Assembly (NCBI RefSeq): GCF_014898815.1
Contig: NW_026515539.1
Coordinates: 1,736,001 to 1,800,000 of the forward strand
Reading direction: 5' to 3'
Length of the DNA: 64,000 nucleotides
DNA from: Panonychus citri
Lineage: Eukaryota; Arthropoda; Arachnida; Trombidiformes; Tetranychidae
A program made the position numbers and the translations under genes. Below the pieces are notes generated by a model. The model saw only the letters and a program-made list of their open reading frames with translations, did no database searches and had not been told where the DNA came from. Positions 25,101 through 38,621 of the stretch are shown here, in pieces (positions within the stretch are counted from its first letter, which is position 1; every line of letters starts with the position of its first letter).

Positions 25101-28100
25101 GGCCACCTCCAAATATTGTTTCTGAGGTTAAAGCAGAAGGATTTGATTTACTTAGTAAAGAATGTGTTTCACTTCAGGTGATTAATTTTATTTCTTATTC
25201 TAATTTAAAACTTTAAATATTGTAAACAATTGAATCTTTGTAATAATATTTTCTCTTCAATTAACAGGGTAAACAAAGCTCAATGGAAGGTGATGCTTGG
25301 GTTTTGAGTTTTGTGGAAGCCGAGAATCGATTATTGCAGGTTTGTTAATCAAACTAATTAACCACATTTCAACCTTAAATATATTCCCATCAACCACCAT
25401 CATCATCTCCTCCTCCTCTTTAACTGTCAAAACAACCAAACCGCCCAACAATTAGACTCAATTAAATATATATCATGTGAATATGATTAATTTTAATCAT
25501 TTTGTTGCAATTTAGTCGATCCCAGACTCGAGACAAGAATACATAATCAGTCTAATTTGAGTAATCATCAAACTAACAACAGTAGAAATACACACAATTT
25601 ACCAATGTAGTTTGTATGAGTAACCCTTAGAAACGATTATATTAATTTGTCCAGAGTGATCAACAAAAAACAAAGAAATCATTTGATCATTAACAAAAAA
25701 AAATGACCGAAAAACAATCAACTCCTCATCGTATCAATCAAAATCATAGTATTAGATACAAATGATATGATAAAGATATTAATTTCTCCATCCTAATTAA
25801 CTAATTCAATGTTTAAATTTCATTTTTCTAATCATAAATGTATATTTATCTTTCTATTCTTACAGGGTGGATGTCGGAAAAAATGTTTATCCATATTAAA
25901 AACACTGAGAGATCGTCATCTCGATCTACCTGGTCAACCAATTACATCTTATCATCTAAAATCTTTGGTTCTTTATGAATGTGAAAAACATCCTCGTGAA
26001 ATTGAATGGGATGAATCGTGTATAGGTGATAGAATCAACGGAATATTATTACAATTAATTTCTTGTTTACAATGTCGTCGATGTCCACACTATTTCCTAC
26101 CTAATCTTGATCTTTTCCGAGGAAAAGCTCAAAGGTAATTAAATCAACTAATCAACTGTAAAGTCTTTTTAATCTTGATAATTTCAATCAGTAACAAGCA
26201 AAAGACGATATAATCTCGAGGTTAAATTTTATTCCTCCAATGATCAAATGACAAGGGATTAATTTTTCTTTTAATTCTAATCATTTATTTCATCATCAAT
26301 AGTAATATAAATAAGTTATTATTACTACATTAGATTTGGTTAATCGTCAATTTTGATTCAATCAAATTAAAAAAACATTGACAACTAATTTAATGTTTTA
26401 ATAGTCAAACAAATTAAGACTTTAAAAAGATCTTGATTAATATCTTTTGCTTTTTTACTTCAAAATCAATTGATTGTTATCAGTTTTACTTTTTGATTTA
26501 GATTTTCTAAACTTAATTGATACTTAATTTCTGTTCATTTACTTTTAATTGTTCAACTATTTATAACTACATAATAGTTATTACCAGTTAATTGTTCATA
26601 CAATGATTAAGATCAATAACTTTTCCCTCTCTCTCTCTTGTTGATTGTTTACATTTTCTTGGTTCATTTACAGTTTCATGGTTGATTATTTAAACTATAA
26701 TTATCATCATTATATTGTTAATTGTTACCTCAAAATAATAATAAGTGTTAGCAAAATGAGAGTATATGTTCATTAGTCTTTTGATTGACAATCAAAAAGT
26801 AGACAATCACAATTTAAAAGGCAAGAGAACAAAAATTCTGGTGATAGATTGCAAACTATTTTTAAATTACATGTTTACAATCAATTCTGATTCACTATTA
26901 ACTTAAATCTCTGTTTTATTTTCCCATTTGACAGGTTCCTATGTAATGATTATTATCATGATGATTATAATTGTTACACTTAAATACTTGTCTCGGTTAA
27001 CTGATTACCGTTTACTCAATGTTGATACACACACAATAAGTGGTAACAATATAATAATATCAATGATAATAATAATCGCAGAGAATTGAATTCATTTTTT
27101 TTTCTTTCCACTATCACCTTAATCATTCAACCATAATCACTATTTAAACCAGAACCTTAATCAGACAATCAACCTTTTAACAACAATCAAGTGAAATATT
27201 AATAACAAACACTAGGTTAGTAAATACAATCAGACTAATCAACCTTTTTTTTTCATTACATAATCAGTGAATTATTGTAAGTCCTTTATCATTATTATAA
27301 CTACTATTATCTTGATATCATATTATTCAACATAATTGTAATTAATTTTCATTGAAAACAATATGATTATAATGAATACCCAACCTTTTACAGATCAATC
27401 AAATTAATCATCATCATCATTAAGGATTTTTTTTTCTTATCCACATGAATTTAATTATCTTACTTGAATTGATACCTACCTGTTGACTTGTGGGTAAATA
27501 ATTAGTGAATTATATTATTAATTGATTACATTAGAGAAGCAATTTAATCATTTTCCTTAAATTTAAATGATATTGAAAATGATTGTTCCCTAATTATCAT
27601 TATTATCATATATCGATAACCTCCTCCTCTTCCTCCCATTTACACTCTACATCTCCTCCTTCATTTCCCTCTCCTTGTTGATAATGATCTTGATCCTTTA
27701 TCTTCATGATGATCATGATGATCCTTGACCACTCTCTAACCTATAGTACTGGTCATCATCTCGATCCATGGTAATAGTAATAAATATCAACCTAATTTCT
27801 GGTCATAAGTTTCAAATGATTTCAACTTATTGTGAACAATTCATTTGAAACTCAATTACAGGCTCGACGAACCAAGAGAAGTCATTGAGTTTTTTCATCC
27901 TCATCTTTGTCTTCCTCATCATCTCTATTATCTTTACAATAACAATATAATATAAGGTTTACGTTGATATTTATCTTGCTGTTGATGTTTAATCATCAAT
28001 CCTTAGTTATTTGAAATGATTCACAATTCCCTTTACTCATTAACTATTAGCTGATAACTGTAATAATAGTAATCAACCTTTCCCATTAGTTTAATGAAAA

Positions 28101-29236
28101 AAACAAAACTGACCATCAATTAGTTTTCCTCATGTGTTTATATATATATTTAAATAACATATTAAACCGCTGACCAGTATCATGATCCTCTCGTGTTACT
28201 GCCAAGGCTCATGAGAAATGTTGATTTCATTGAATAATAATCTCGTTCTGATTAGTTTTATTTGTACTATCATTTACTTGATGAATTACATTGAATCATT
28301 TCAATTTAATATGTTGAATTTTCATCTATTACATTTGTTTTCACATGATTGTCACTCCTCAAGATTAAAGGGATGATAATGTGTAAGAATCATTCAGTAG
28401 GAATTATGTCACACCCAATCTTCATGATGATGTTGTTAAGAATGGTGATGATGATGTAGATGATGAGGATGAGGATGAGGATGAGAATGATGTAGATAAT
28501 TATGAAGATAAATAAAGATGAGACTGCGTAAGCTTCGCGTGAATACATTTTCCAATGTAAACAATGCAACTCCACCTTCTTCATCTCCTCCCACTTTCTT
28601 CATCTTCCACCATGAAACCTCCTTCTCCCACCGCCATCATCTTCATCTTCCTCATCAACATTTTATCTTCATCATCATCTTTGACTCTGTTTTCTTTACT
28701 CCCTCTAATTGTGACAAATTTGATTGAAATATCATCATAAAAATTGTCATCCTTACAATTTACAAAAAAAAACTCTCAGATTAAGATAATGTCAAAAATT
28801 AATATCCAACCGTAAACATTTCAATTGATTGATAATTAAACGATCAAAGTGATGGTTAAATTAATTGATTGAAATACTATTAATTGCAAATCAAATGCTT
28901 ACTAATCATATTAATCGGTGAGTTAGCGACAATTATATTAAATCCGATGATCTGAGAGAGAGGATTAAAAAGACTATCTAACTAATGATTATGACGAATA
29001 TGATTGAAAATTGATTAATATCTTACCTTTGGATGTTTAGGGAAAAATTGATTATCTAAAGTTGAGATTAAGATTAGTGGAATTGTAATCTTATCCATGG
29101 TCCATGATTCTCTCACTAATTTTTATCATCTTCATCTTTTTTTTTATCTTCCAGTCATTTGGAAACTGCAGCCAAACAAACATGGCGTCTTACCCGTGAG
29201 CTTTTAACTAATCCAAGATCATTTGATAAACTGTAA
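22200..29236 (+). CDS. mab-21: Mab-21 family developmental protein
   Basis: Eight exons in phase: 22200-22434, 23236-23345, 24304-24405, 24842-24953, 25038-25177, 25268-25339, 25866-26134 and 29155-29236; 373 residues (MAB21L1/2 are 359). Family landmarks run through every exon: TIREIVKIVQDVLKEVE, EFEVVLYLNQMGVFNFVDDG, RSMSLWVEFITASGYLSARK, RIRERYIVQITP, VKAEGFDLLSKEC, CRKKCLSILKTLRDRH, CRRCPHYFLPNLDLF and KQTWRLTRELLTNP. Mab-21 proteins have a nucleotidyltransferase fold related to cGAS and act in eye, neural and sensory-organ development; catalytic activity has not been established for the L1/L2 group. A seven-residue insertion (DRPLTQL) precedes GLEVISP. Vertebrate MAB21L1/2 are intronless, so eight exons is a contrast. 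The last intron is 3.0 kb, far longer than the others. Confidence 0.97.
23735..23752. promoter_or_regulatory. Paired canonical E-boxes in mab-21 intron 2
   Basis: CACGTG occurs at 23735-23740 and 23747-23752, centres 12 bp apart (about one helical turn), in a GC-richer patch of an AT-rich intron. CACGTG binds Myc/Max, MITF/TFE and some bHLH-PAS factors. A regulatory role is inference. Confidence 0.4.
26135..29154 (+). other. mab-21: Long last intron of mab-21
   Basis: A 3,020-bp intron between a phase-2 donor (AAAG|GTAATT) and acceptor (CTTCCAG|TCATTT). It contains no coding stretch with support. AT-rich with ATC/ATT runs and one TATATATA tract near 28141. Its size compared with neighbours suggests it holds regulatory DNA. 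Confidence 0.5.
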
Positions 29237-32200
29237 ACTGGACAATTATACTCAACGAAAAGGATTAAGGAGATGATGACCAATTAAATCCTTCACCTGG
29301 AGACAACTGACCATTCGTGAATTTGGTTAACTGTTAATCATCTGACTCAACTAATACAATTGATTACGTAAATTACGAGCAAGAAATGAAAGGCAACTGT
29401 AAATTAACCTAATGATCAAAAAGAAAAGGATTAAGGATTAAGACAATATTATGGTAATTAATTGTTACCCAGATGAAAAGAAACTAATTAACCCGCCATT
29501 TTTAATCCAATCCATTTGACACATCAAAGTTTTATCTCTCTCTCTCATTTACCTTTCATTTCTGTTTCCACTGTAATCATAATCAAACCATAACTTTAAT
29601 TAACTCCCACAATTAATTACTTCCCAATATCTCATTATCATCTATGTGTATTATAAATGATTACAATTTGATGAATTTGTTTACTAAATCAAATTGTATA
29701 GCTCATTATTATATATATAAAATACAATAATGATAACAACTCAATCAACTGTGTTTAAATTAATTGTTTAAATCTGATTGTCCCAAAAAATGGTAACTCT
29801 CCTCAATGATACAAATCATTTCACATTATCTGTTAACAATTAACAAAATTAAGATTAACTCTTGATTATTTTGATATCACCATGAAAGATTATGATGATT
29901 GAAATGATGATCGTTATCATTTCCTTTTCCTCCTCCATCTATTACAATAACAATCAAGTTAACCAATTGATTTGCACAATAATAGATTAGATTTGATTAG
30001 TGTTAACATTGGAAAACAAGATTCTTACAATAGACCATCAGCTCAATGAAGATAATTAGATTATCATCATCATCATCTTCATCTTCATCTTCATCCTTGA
30101 TTATTATCAAAATGATGAAAAGTGATATTGGTTTTGTTATGAAATAAACATGTTGATGCCAATGAGATGAAATCAACTAAATTGTGATAAGGTTTTTAAT
30201 CGTAATCTAATAATATTGAAGCTTACATTTGATTCACAATCAATTTAATCATAAATTCACTTTCATTGTTGTCACCATTAATTTTTTCATAAATCAAATG
30301 ATAATTTAGTTTGAATCCATTATGAAGATCAATGAATGATGATAATGATGAAGATGATGTTCACATTTAAAAGGTTTTATTGGTTAATGTATTTATGTTA
30401 ACGATGAATGAATTTTGTAGTTAATTAGTTGACAACAATTAAGTAACAATTTCCTTTAGGACAGTTAAATCAACATCTTTCCATGGTAATTATTTCCGTT
30501 ACTATTAATATAATTGATAGAAACATTTATGATCTTGTTGCTTAATTATTTTATAACTTACAACCATAATTAACAATAATTAAAAACGTAAAAATTAACA
30601 TAAATCAACTTGATGTGTGGAAACATATTAAACAATTAACTAAATCATCTTGAAAAAGTGAATCAATTACACTTATGAGATTTTGTTCAAATCAATGTCT
30701 CTCCTTATGTATTAACTTTACATCCTTTCATTTGACTTTTTATTGTTGGTTAATTGTGAATGATTAAGTTCAGCTTTTTATCAGTATTGGTGATCAGTTG
30801 ATTGCAAATTCAGCTTGAATTACCTCCATGAAAGTCTCAGAAAGGTAACCCACAGAGATGATGAAATATTACTTATTTATATTACCCTGGTGAAGCTACT
30901 CTATCTTCATCATCTTCATCATCTTCATCATCTTTATCTTCATCAATTAACTTTTCTATTTTCAAAATGATTTATGTGAACAGGATGATGATGTTTGAGT
31001 AGATTGACTTTAAATTGTTACCTTAATTTGGTCATTTGATGAAAACCCTATTTCTTTTTCCCCTGTTTGGTTAACCTTCATCTTTCATCATTTCCGTTTC
31101 CTTTTTCTTTTTTTTTCCTGAGTATGGTAATGAACTTTTTGTGACCTTATTTTATTCTGATTATTATTCATCTTTATCAAGTGATTAACCTTTAACCTTT
31201 TATAATCAAGCTTAATTGATTAATTGAAATAAATCAATTACATTGTATCATATCATCAACTCCTACTTATCATCATCATAAAAAACATGATGATGATGAA
31301 GATGATTATCATCTCTCTCTCATTCACGAGGCTCGTGTGTTTATGTATCAGTTATCTGAATGATGATGGAAAATGACCTGAGGCTATTTCCATCATCTTT
31401 TCATCCTCTTAATGAGCCTCTTATATTTTCATCTTGAAATAAATTAATTACAATCAAGGTTAATCATTGTAACAAAATCAATGAGCACAGAAAAATATTC
31501 ACTAACTATTAATGTTAATCGTCATCGTAAATTGTCAAGACTGATTAGTAACTATTAATATCATTTTGTAATCAAAGTTATTCTTATTATTAAACTGTTG
31601 ATTAGTTTGATATCACCTTAATTGTGATCAGTTTAATTGACAATCATAATTACAATTTAACCTTAATCACAATAAAACAGGTAAAATGACAAACTATATT
31701 TCTAATTGTATGTTGTCATTTAATTACAATCACTGTTGTTTGGTGATTTGTTTTACTTTATGATATTTGAGATGTTGATTGTTTATGTTAATTGTGATGA
31801 TAGTGGTGATTATGATGATGATTAACTTAAAGACATTACAATAATCAATCATGATTAACTTGGTAACAATGTGACAAGGATTAATGTAAAGTCAAGTCTT
31901 TGGGATGTTAAAACATTTGACTAACTAATTTGTTGATTGATTAGTTTTCTTAAATCAATTTTAATCTCAACCCAACAACAATTAACCAAAAAAAAACAAT
32001 AATCTAAATTCAATGGATCAATTTTTCCTCAACAATTTAATGAGAATCCATAAGAATCAAAAATATGGAAACAAATTGTTCATCCAATGATATTAATCTA
32101 CAATTGATTAATTGTTCATTTTAAATCCAATAGAAAACAAATAAATTAGTTAATCTGCTTATCATTGATATTCACATAACATTAGATTGAGACAAAATGA

Positions 32201-32394
32201 TCAATTTAATACGAAAGATAAACTCAACTTGCAATTGAATTATCGATGAAATTATGTAACAATTAAATGATCGCTAAATTGTCACAATATTTTACCTTCT
32301 ATTGTCATCGATAAGTTGATTGTTGATTAGTTTGCATGATTATTGTTGTTGTTTTGAGTTTTCTTGTCAATCGTTAATCTAATAGCTTTTTACT

Positions 32395-32438
32395 TTCTCT
32401 CTCTCTCTCTCTCTCTCTCTCCCTCCCTCCCTCTCTCA
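32395..32438. repeat. CT microsatellite with CCCT tail
   Basis: About 20 CT/TC units followed by CCCTCCCTCCCTCTCTC. A polypyrimidine tract in gene-free DNA. Confidence 0.85.
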
Positions 32439-32917
32439 TCTTAAAAGTTAATCTTCACATAAAAGCTTCTTAATCCGCTTATCGTGTAAACTACAGACTC
32501 TCTTCCTTGATCATCTTCACTTCTCATCATCATCACCATCATCTGACACTCCCAATGTATTAATACATTGTTATCATCAAATGTATCATCATCATTATCA
32601 TCATCGACTCCATGTTATGGGTTAGTAAGGATAAGAAAAGAGAACACGAGAAATGATGACTAACAATAGGAAAAGAATAGAACAAAAAAAAATTGAATTA
32701 TTCGAACATCAATTTTTTAAATTTATCGAAAAGACGATCAACTTAATCAGGATGATCAACTTGATCAATTTCCACATTTCCATCGAATCGAAATCATTGA
32801 TTTAAATCGGTCTCTCATTAAGTCTTTTCTTCATAATTGATTATCCTCATCACTTAATGATTCTTGTAGTTATATCATAATGATTACATGTGAGATATGG
32901 GAAACAATTATTTCATT

Positions 32918-33035
<118 letters not shown>

Positions 33036-36000
33036 CATGTTTAATGATTGTGATTGTGTCATCAAATTGATATTGATAAGGTCATCAATCGATGAAGGTC
33101 AAAAGGGAATATAATATAAGTTGAATGGTCTATTAGAGGTTTATCTTTGGCTTAAGAATATAGAGAAATCAAGTGATGGAATTAAAGAGGAAGTAGAAAG
33201 GATGAGGATGATTTTCACGGAGAAGTGAAAGAAACAAATATGTCGGATGAAGGTTATTTTCCAATGAATGAAAACCATTAGAGATGAAGAAGAAGATGAT
33301 GATGATGATCCTTTTTTTTTCTTCTTTTCGATTCCCAATAGAAGACAAGTAACATTCATCTCTCACCTTTATTTGAATCCAAGTGAACATTTTATTCAGT
33401 CGATGCTCATTTGTTTTATTCTCTTCATCATCTTCCCATTTTGATATTCTCTCGGATTCTCTTTCTCTCTTCGCTCTTTGTTTCCCATCGAACTGGTAAA
33501 TGGCTTAAACACGCTTCACTCGTTTTTCCCGTTATTTTCCACCCTCTTCAATCTTCATCATCCTCATCTTTCTCTTCCTCATCATCATCCAGCTTCCACT
33601 GTTCATTTCTACTCCTCGATATTATTATCAAACATCATCATCATCATTTGAGTGCATAATCATTGATGGTTAAAAGAGGAACCAGTAACCTTTTAGTATC
33701 ATTTATGGACATGAATCACACTCGATGAGCCACAGGTAGTAAAACAGTTATGCAAGAGAGAAAGAGAGAGAGAGAAGATAAAATCACGGAAGATGATGAA
33801 AAATCATCTGCATCATTCTCATCATCAATAACAACATCTCACATTGAAAACATCAAGAAAATAATGTTACATTTTGCTTGTGGTCGGTCAATGAAAGTTA
33901 ACTAATTAACATGAGATTGAATTTCTGTCAATTAAACAGATCACAATTCACGTTGTGACAAAGATTATGATTGTTGATTAAAGTTGATAGATGAAAAATA
34001 TATAATATCATTTCAAACAATAGTAATCAATTTAAGTCTACCTTTCGATTCAGATGATGATAGATTATATTATTTACCATCGTTGAAGGTGCAATCAAAA
34101 ATTAACCACAACATGAATTTTAACAACAAGATTAATCAGAACGATGCGATGAAGATAATGATGAGTACGCACCTCAACAATCAATGATGATGATGATGAT
34201 GGTGATGAGTGAATGATTAGTATCATGAATAAGATGGAAGAGAAAAAAGAAAATGTTGAAAAGAGAAAAAGAAAAGAAATCATCTTCTCTTCTATGGTGG
34301 TCTTCATCTTCTTTTCATCATCTTCATCTTGTAAGATTAAGGAAGAAGATGAAGATGAAGATGAAGATGACGAGAGATGGGTGAGATCAAGTTTCCACCG
34401 CATCCCCACAATTGGTGGTCTCCAGTTGTATCTCTTAAGGGCTACTCGCATCATCGTATCACAACAATCGGTTTAAAGGTTAATCACAATCAATTAACTC
34501 TTTTTGCTTTTTTGCCCCAATTTCAGTTTAATTTGATTGTTTCGTAAAATGTTTGATTGTCAATGTAGTATGTTGATTAACTGTCCATCCTTTACTTTAA
34601 TCTAATCCATTTTAAATTGATTTCGCCTTTTTTACATCATTGATTAAGTTGATTCTCTGTTTATAAAAGTTAATTGCTTCATCTCTCATCACGATCGTTG
34701 ATCTCAGCTGGATATCAATTTAATTCCTATATCTTTAAACATTAATTACAATCCATAATATGGATTTGTTTAACTAACAATCAATCATATTTAAATTAGA
34801 TTCTTAATCATCATCAACTGATTAATTCTTGTCTTTTCATTTCATCTCAGTTAATTTTGTATTATCATTGTGAAAATGAAAAGGTAACAAGACTTAAATA
34901 TCTAATTGAAACTAATTGTTAATCAATGAGAAAAAAATTAACTCTCATCAGACTTAAATAATACATACTAACCATTTAATTCAATTAGTAATTATGGTTT
35001 TAATTGTTACCGTTGGTGTAATCATACCATTTAATAGATGAATACGATTATCTTAACCAGAGGATAATGATGATTAGTCTTGATTAATTAAATCTAATCA
35101 AGACTAATCTGTTGAATTGGGAATATGGAAAATCAACTAATGATAATAAACTATTCTGTTAATTGTTATGATGACAGAGACCTGGAAATGAATGAAGATA
35201 AAAACAATTTCAAATTGTTGGGCCTCCGATTTATTTTAAAATAATCTTCATCTTTTCAATGAAGATGCAATCAAATTATCATGTCTCAGGTTATCTTCAT
35301 CTTCATCTTCATCTTAATCTTCATCTTCATCCTCTTGATTTGTAATCCTAATAATATATTATGTCTGTTAGTTGGATAAATAAATTGCTCAGGATTTAAG
35401 TTGAATGATTTGTTTGTCACAATCGTTTGACATTAGTCTTCATCATGGCTTAGGTTGATTCTTCATGAGGAACATGATGAATTCATGATCTTCCACCTCC
35501 CACCTTATCCTTCATTATCCTCATCTCTGAATCATGATCAGAATCATGATTCAGTTTCAAATCCTTTTAATATCATTGGTTGAAATGTTCATTTCCAATG
35601 GATGAGGTGAACTTTTTACTTTAACCTTCAAATTGGATGTGAAAAGTTATCAATTGTTGTTGGTTAATTGTGACACATTGAAACTGTAATTAAGTAAATT
35701 TTGTTTGAGTGAGAAGATTTGATTGTGATTAGATTTCATTATTTTGGGAGTTAAATATTATCACTGATTAGGAAACTTTTTCCATTCCATTATAATCCAT
35801 TATTATAATCAAATTACCGTTTTCAACATTATTATAATTTGATTGTTGTTATATCACCAGTGATAAAAGCAAACTGACAACAAAGAAACTGGAAGATGAT
35901 AATTTCTGATGATGATGATGATGATTAAAATGATGATGGAAACTTGATGAGGAAGATGATGAGATGAGCTCTTTTTTAATGATTACCAAAACATGATAAT

Positions 36001-36961
36001 GGTACAAGGACCAGTCCATAAAGATTATCATCATTTGGAGATGATGATGATGTTATACTGTTTATTGAAGTGAGAATATGGAAGATGAGAGATGAGAGAG
36101 AGATGAAGATAAAAATGGATCAAGATTTTCATCTTTATACGGTTGACACTAACGATTTAAAGTGACATCGCCTCGGGGAAAATCTGACAGACACCATAGA
36201 GGGAACAGGGAATGAGATCTGAAGGAGGAAAAGTGAAGATTAAACATGTTACAAGTAATTAGAAAATTTGATTGCTCTTTAATTGTTAATTGTTCTCTAT
36301 CGACTATTGAGAATATTTTTCTTTCTATGAGTTTAAATTGTTGATTGTTGACTGTCGACTGTTAATTGGATTGATTATCTCAAACGACGATATTGGATCA
36401 ATGTTTTAATTATATTATACTTTTAACCGAAATTAAGAGTTTAATTGTTGATATTAAAATGAATCTATTGGTTTTTGTTTCGTTTCAATTTGTTTTAATT
36501 GTCATTTGTATTTAATTGTTTGATAGAATCTATTTTTGATTAAAGTCACTTTTCCATATTGTGATGAAAAAAAAAGGTAAAAGGAGTTGGATGAATTGGA
36601 AGCTATTACGGATTTTAATTGTAATGAAAGTATGATAATTGTATTAAATTGTTATGGAAGAGTGGAAGATGATTAAGATTAGAAAATGATAAAATAAATA
36701 TAAATCAATTGTTATAACAATTGAAGTGAAATTTAAAAATGGTGATTTAAAATGAAAGTAGGTTTTTGCAACGGTTGCTCTGATTTCTTGGTAATCAGTG
36801 TCTTGGAACAGAGGAGAGATACAATTTGATGAAATTTGATTGTGATGAATTAATAAGATTTTTCTTTAAGACTCCTGGGTGAAAGAGAGAGAGAGAGAGA
36901 TGTTATGATGGAAGACAATTAAACAGTTTTTAACAATTAAGATCCGTAAATAAGTTTCGAG

Positions 36962-36968
36962 TATAAAA
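36962..36968 (+). promoter_or_regulatory. TATA box for the 37.1-kb gene
   Basis: TATAAAA, followed about 30 bp later by TTCACTTTC, a plausible initiator. A donor-like GTAAGT at 37021 and acceptor-like TTTCTTAG ending at 37102 suggest a small 5' UTR intron before the ATG at 37138. Confidence 0.5.
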
Positions 36969-37137
36969 TGTTGATGCACCTTCGATGGAAAGATTCACTT
37001 TCAAAGTTTACGTTGATCGTGTAAGTATAACAGTCCAAAAACTTTAAGTAATTTACTAATCCAGTGATTTAAAAGTCCAATTTGGATTCTCCAATTTCTT
37101 AGTTAACTAAATTCTTCCTCAAATTGTGAGTAAAAAA

Positions 37138-37695
37138 ATGTTTTTTGACAACAGTAAATGTTTTGGACAATCTTTAGCTTTTGCTGCAACAATTTGCTTC
37201 TGGTTAACATTGTTAACTAATCACCAGGTTCATGGTAACATCGGTGTTAAACCTTCTGCAGCCAATTTAACCGCTAGTAATGTACCTTATCCATATTATG
37301 ACTATGAACGGGATCCTCGACAATGGTTCAGTCAAGGTTATGGATCATATGGAACCACTTTCGCTCCTTTCAACGGTGGAATTGAAACATTGGTGGTGGG
37401 TTTCATGATCTCTCTTGCAATTGGTTTTATTGGATTGCCCTTGATGATCCTTCTTTACTCCATGTTCTTGGGTAACACTGGAAGTGGATTCAGTTTGGTT
37501 CCTCCATCAGCTGCTACCACCACGATCAATGGTCGTAAACGTCGAGAGGCAAATGTTATTGAAGCTCTATTACCCCAATTGGATTCTGTGAACAATGAGA
37601 AATTGATTGATATATTTAAAAAGTTAACAGCTCAACCTGATCAAATGAATTATCTGATGAAGTTTTTCAAGAATAACAAAGAGCAACAAAAATAG
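37138..37695 (+). CDS. Hypothetical secreted or membrane protein with a dibasic processing site
   Basis: Single exon, 185 residues. The ATG at 37138 is the first in frame after the likely 5' UTR. Residues about 11-33 are hydrophobic (SLAFAATICFWLTLL) and look like a signal peptide or anchor, ending before VHGNIG. An NLTA glycosylation sequon and a Tyr-rich patch (YPYYDYERD) follow. Residues about 80-112 form a second hydrophobic span (VVGFMISLAIGFIGLPLMILLYSMFLG). Then comes GRKRRE, a furin-like site, and a charged C-terminal half with amphipathic helices. I do not recognise the family. The layout (signal, hydrophobic span, dibasic site, helical tail) recalls small arthropod secreted or cuticle-associated proteins, but that is only resemblance. 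It could be a type-III membrane protein or a precursor. A TATA box upstream hints at regulated or tissue-specific expression. Confidence 0.7.
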   Translation: MFFDNSKCFGQSLAFAATICFWLTLLTNHQVHGNIGVKPSAANLTASNVPYPYYDYERDPRQWFSQGYGSYGTTFAPFNGGIETLVVGFMISLAIGFIGLPLMILLYSMFLGNTGSGFSLVPPSAATTTINGRKRREANVIEALLPQLDSVNNEKLIDIFKKLTAQPDQMNYLMKFFKNNKEQQK

Positions 37696-38230
37696 AAAAT
37701 AATTCACACCAGAGAAGAAAATGTGAATAATTAAATCAGAAGATTCAATTAAATTGTGAAAATTCACCTGATCGAGCTTAAGAAACCTTTTTTACTTACT
37801 GGTAAATGTAATGTTTTTATATGTATCACAATCACATCTCACCTTTTTGGTTTGAGATCCATAACCAAACAAAAATAGTAGACCATCAAATATTCTGTGT
37901 TCTAAACGAGAATAAAACAATTCATCAATTATACTGATTCAATTGATAATTTAACATAACAGTTGAAAAATAACTCACCAAAAAAATCAAATCATGTGAA
38001 CAAAGAAACAACCTAAACGGCACAAGAATTGACGGGATGACGTTTTTTCGGCATTTAAATTGGCGATTGAACCATTTTCCATCACTGGAACGGTTTATTG
38101 TCCAATTGAAAAAAGAGAAATCAAATTAATCAAACAAAATTAACAATGATGATCATCGGTTGAGAAGAGAAAGTGAACATTTGAAGTTCCAATTTTGAAG
38201 AGAATAGAAAATGAAAAAGTAGATATTCGA

Positions 38231-38244
38231 TCAACTAGATGGCG
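38231..38244 (+). promoter_or_regulatory. CTCF-like motif (TCAACTAGATGGCG)
   Basis: The overlapping CAACTAGATGGCGT (38232-38245) fits the CTCF core CCASYAGRKGGCRS at 12 of 14 positions and shares CAAC-AGATGGCGTT with the site at 17481, in the same orientation. It lies in the non-coding interval 37696-38621, in which no gene is seen. Confidence 0.4.
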
Positions 38245-38621
38245 TTTGGGTCTTTTTCTATTTTTCGTTTTAGAATTTCGATTTAGAATTTTTTCTTTTT
38301 ACTGATCTAATTAAGTGATTAATTAGAATTCTCTTAGAACTTGCATACGATTTTAAAGAGAAATCATATTAATTGGTAGGGATAGAATAATTGAATCTCT
38401 TTGTAGTGAAGTAAATAGTTTGGGTTAACTAATCAATCCGATGATGAATCGGTGATAAGTTAATCCTCACGGTTTAATTTGATTTGATCGTTAATTGTTG
38501 GGTTTTATTACAATTTACATAGAGTATTATTTAAGGTTGATGGGAGATGATTATCACAATGGTACAATGATGATTTTAGTTTGCTTGTTGAAATGGAGAC
38601 AATAGGTTATGTTTTGTTTTT

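Noticed and set aside
33141..34476. Ser-rich and Ile-rich frames on both strands
   Set aside because: Produced by ATC/TCA/GAT repeats. A short non-repetitive stretch on the minus strand at about 34380-34450 (NWRPPIVGMRWKLDL) caught my eye but has no neighbouring exon, splice support or family match I could defend.
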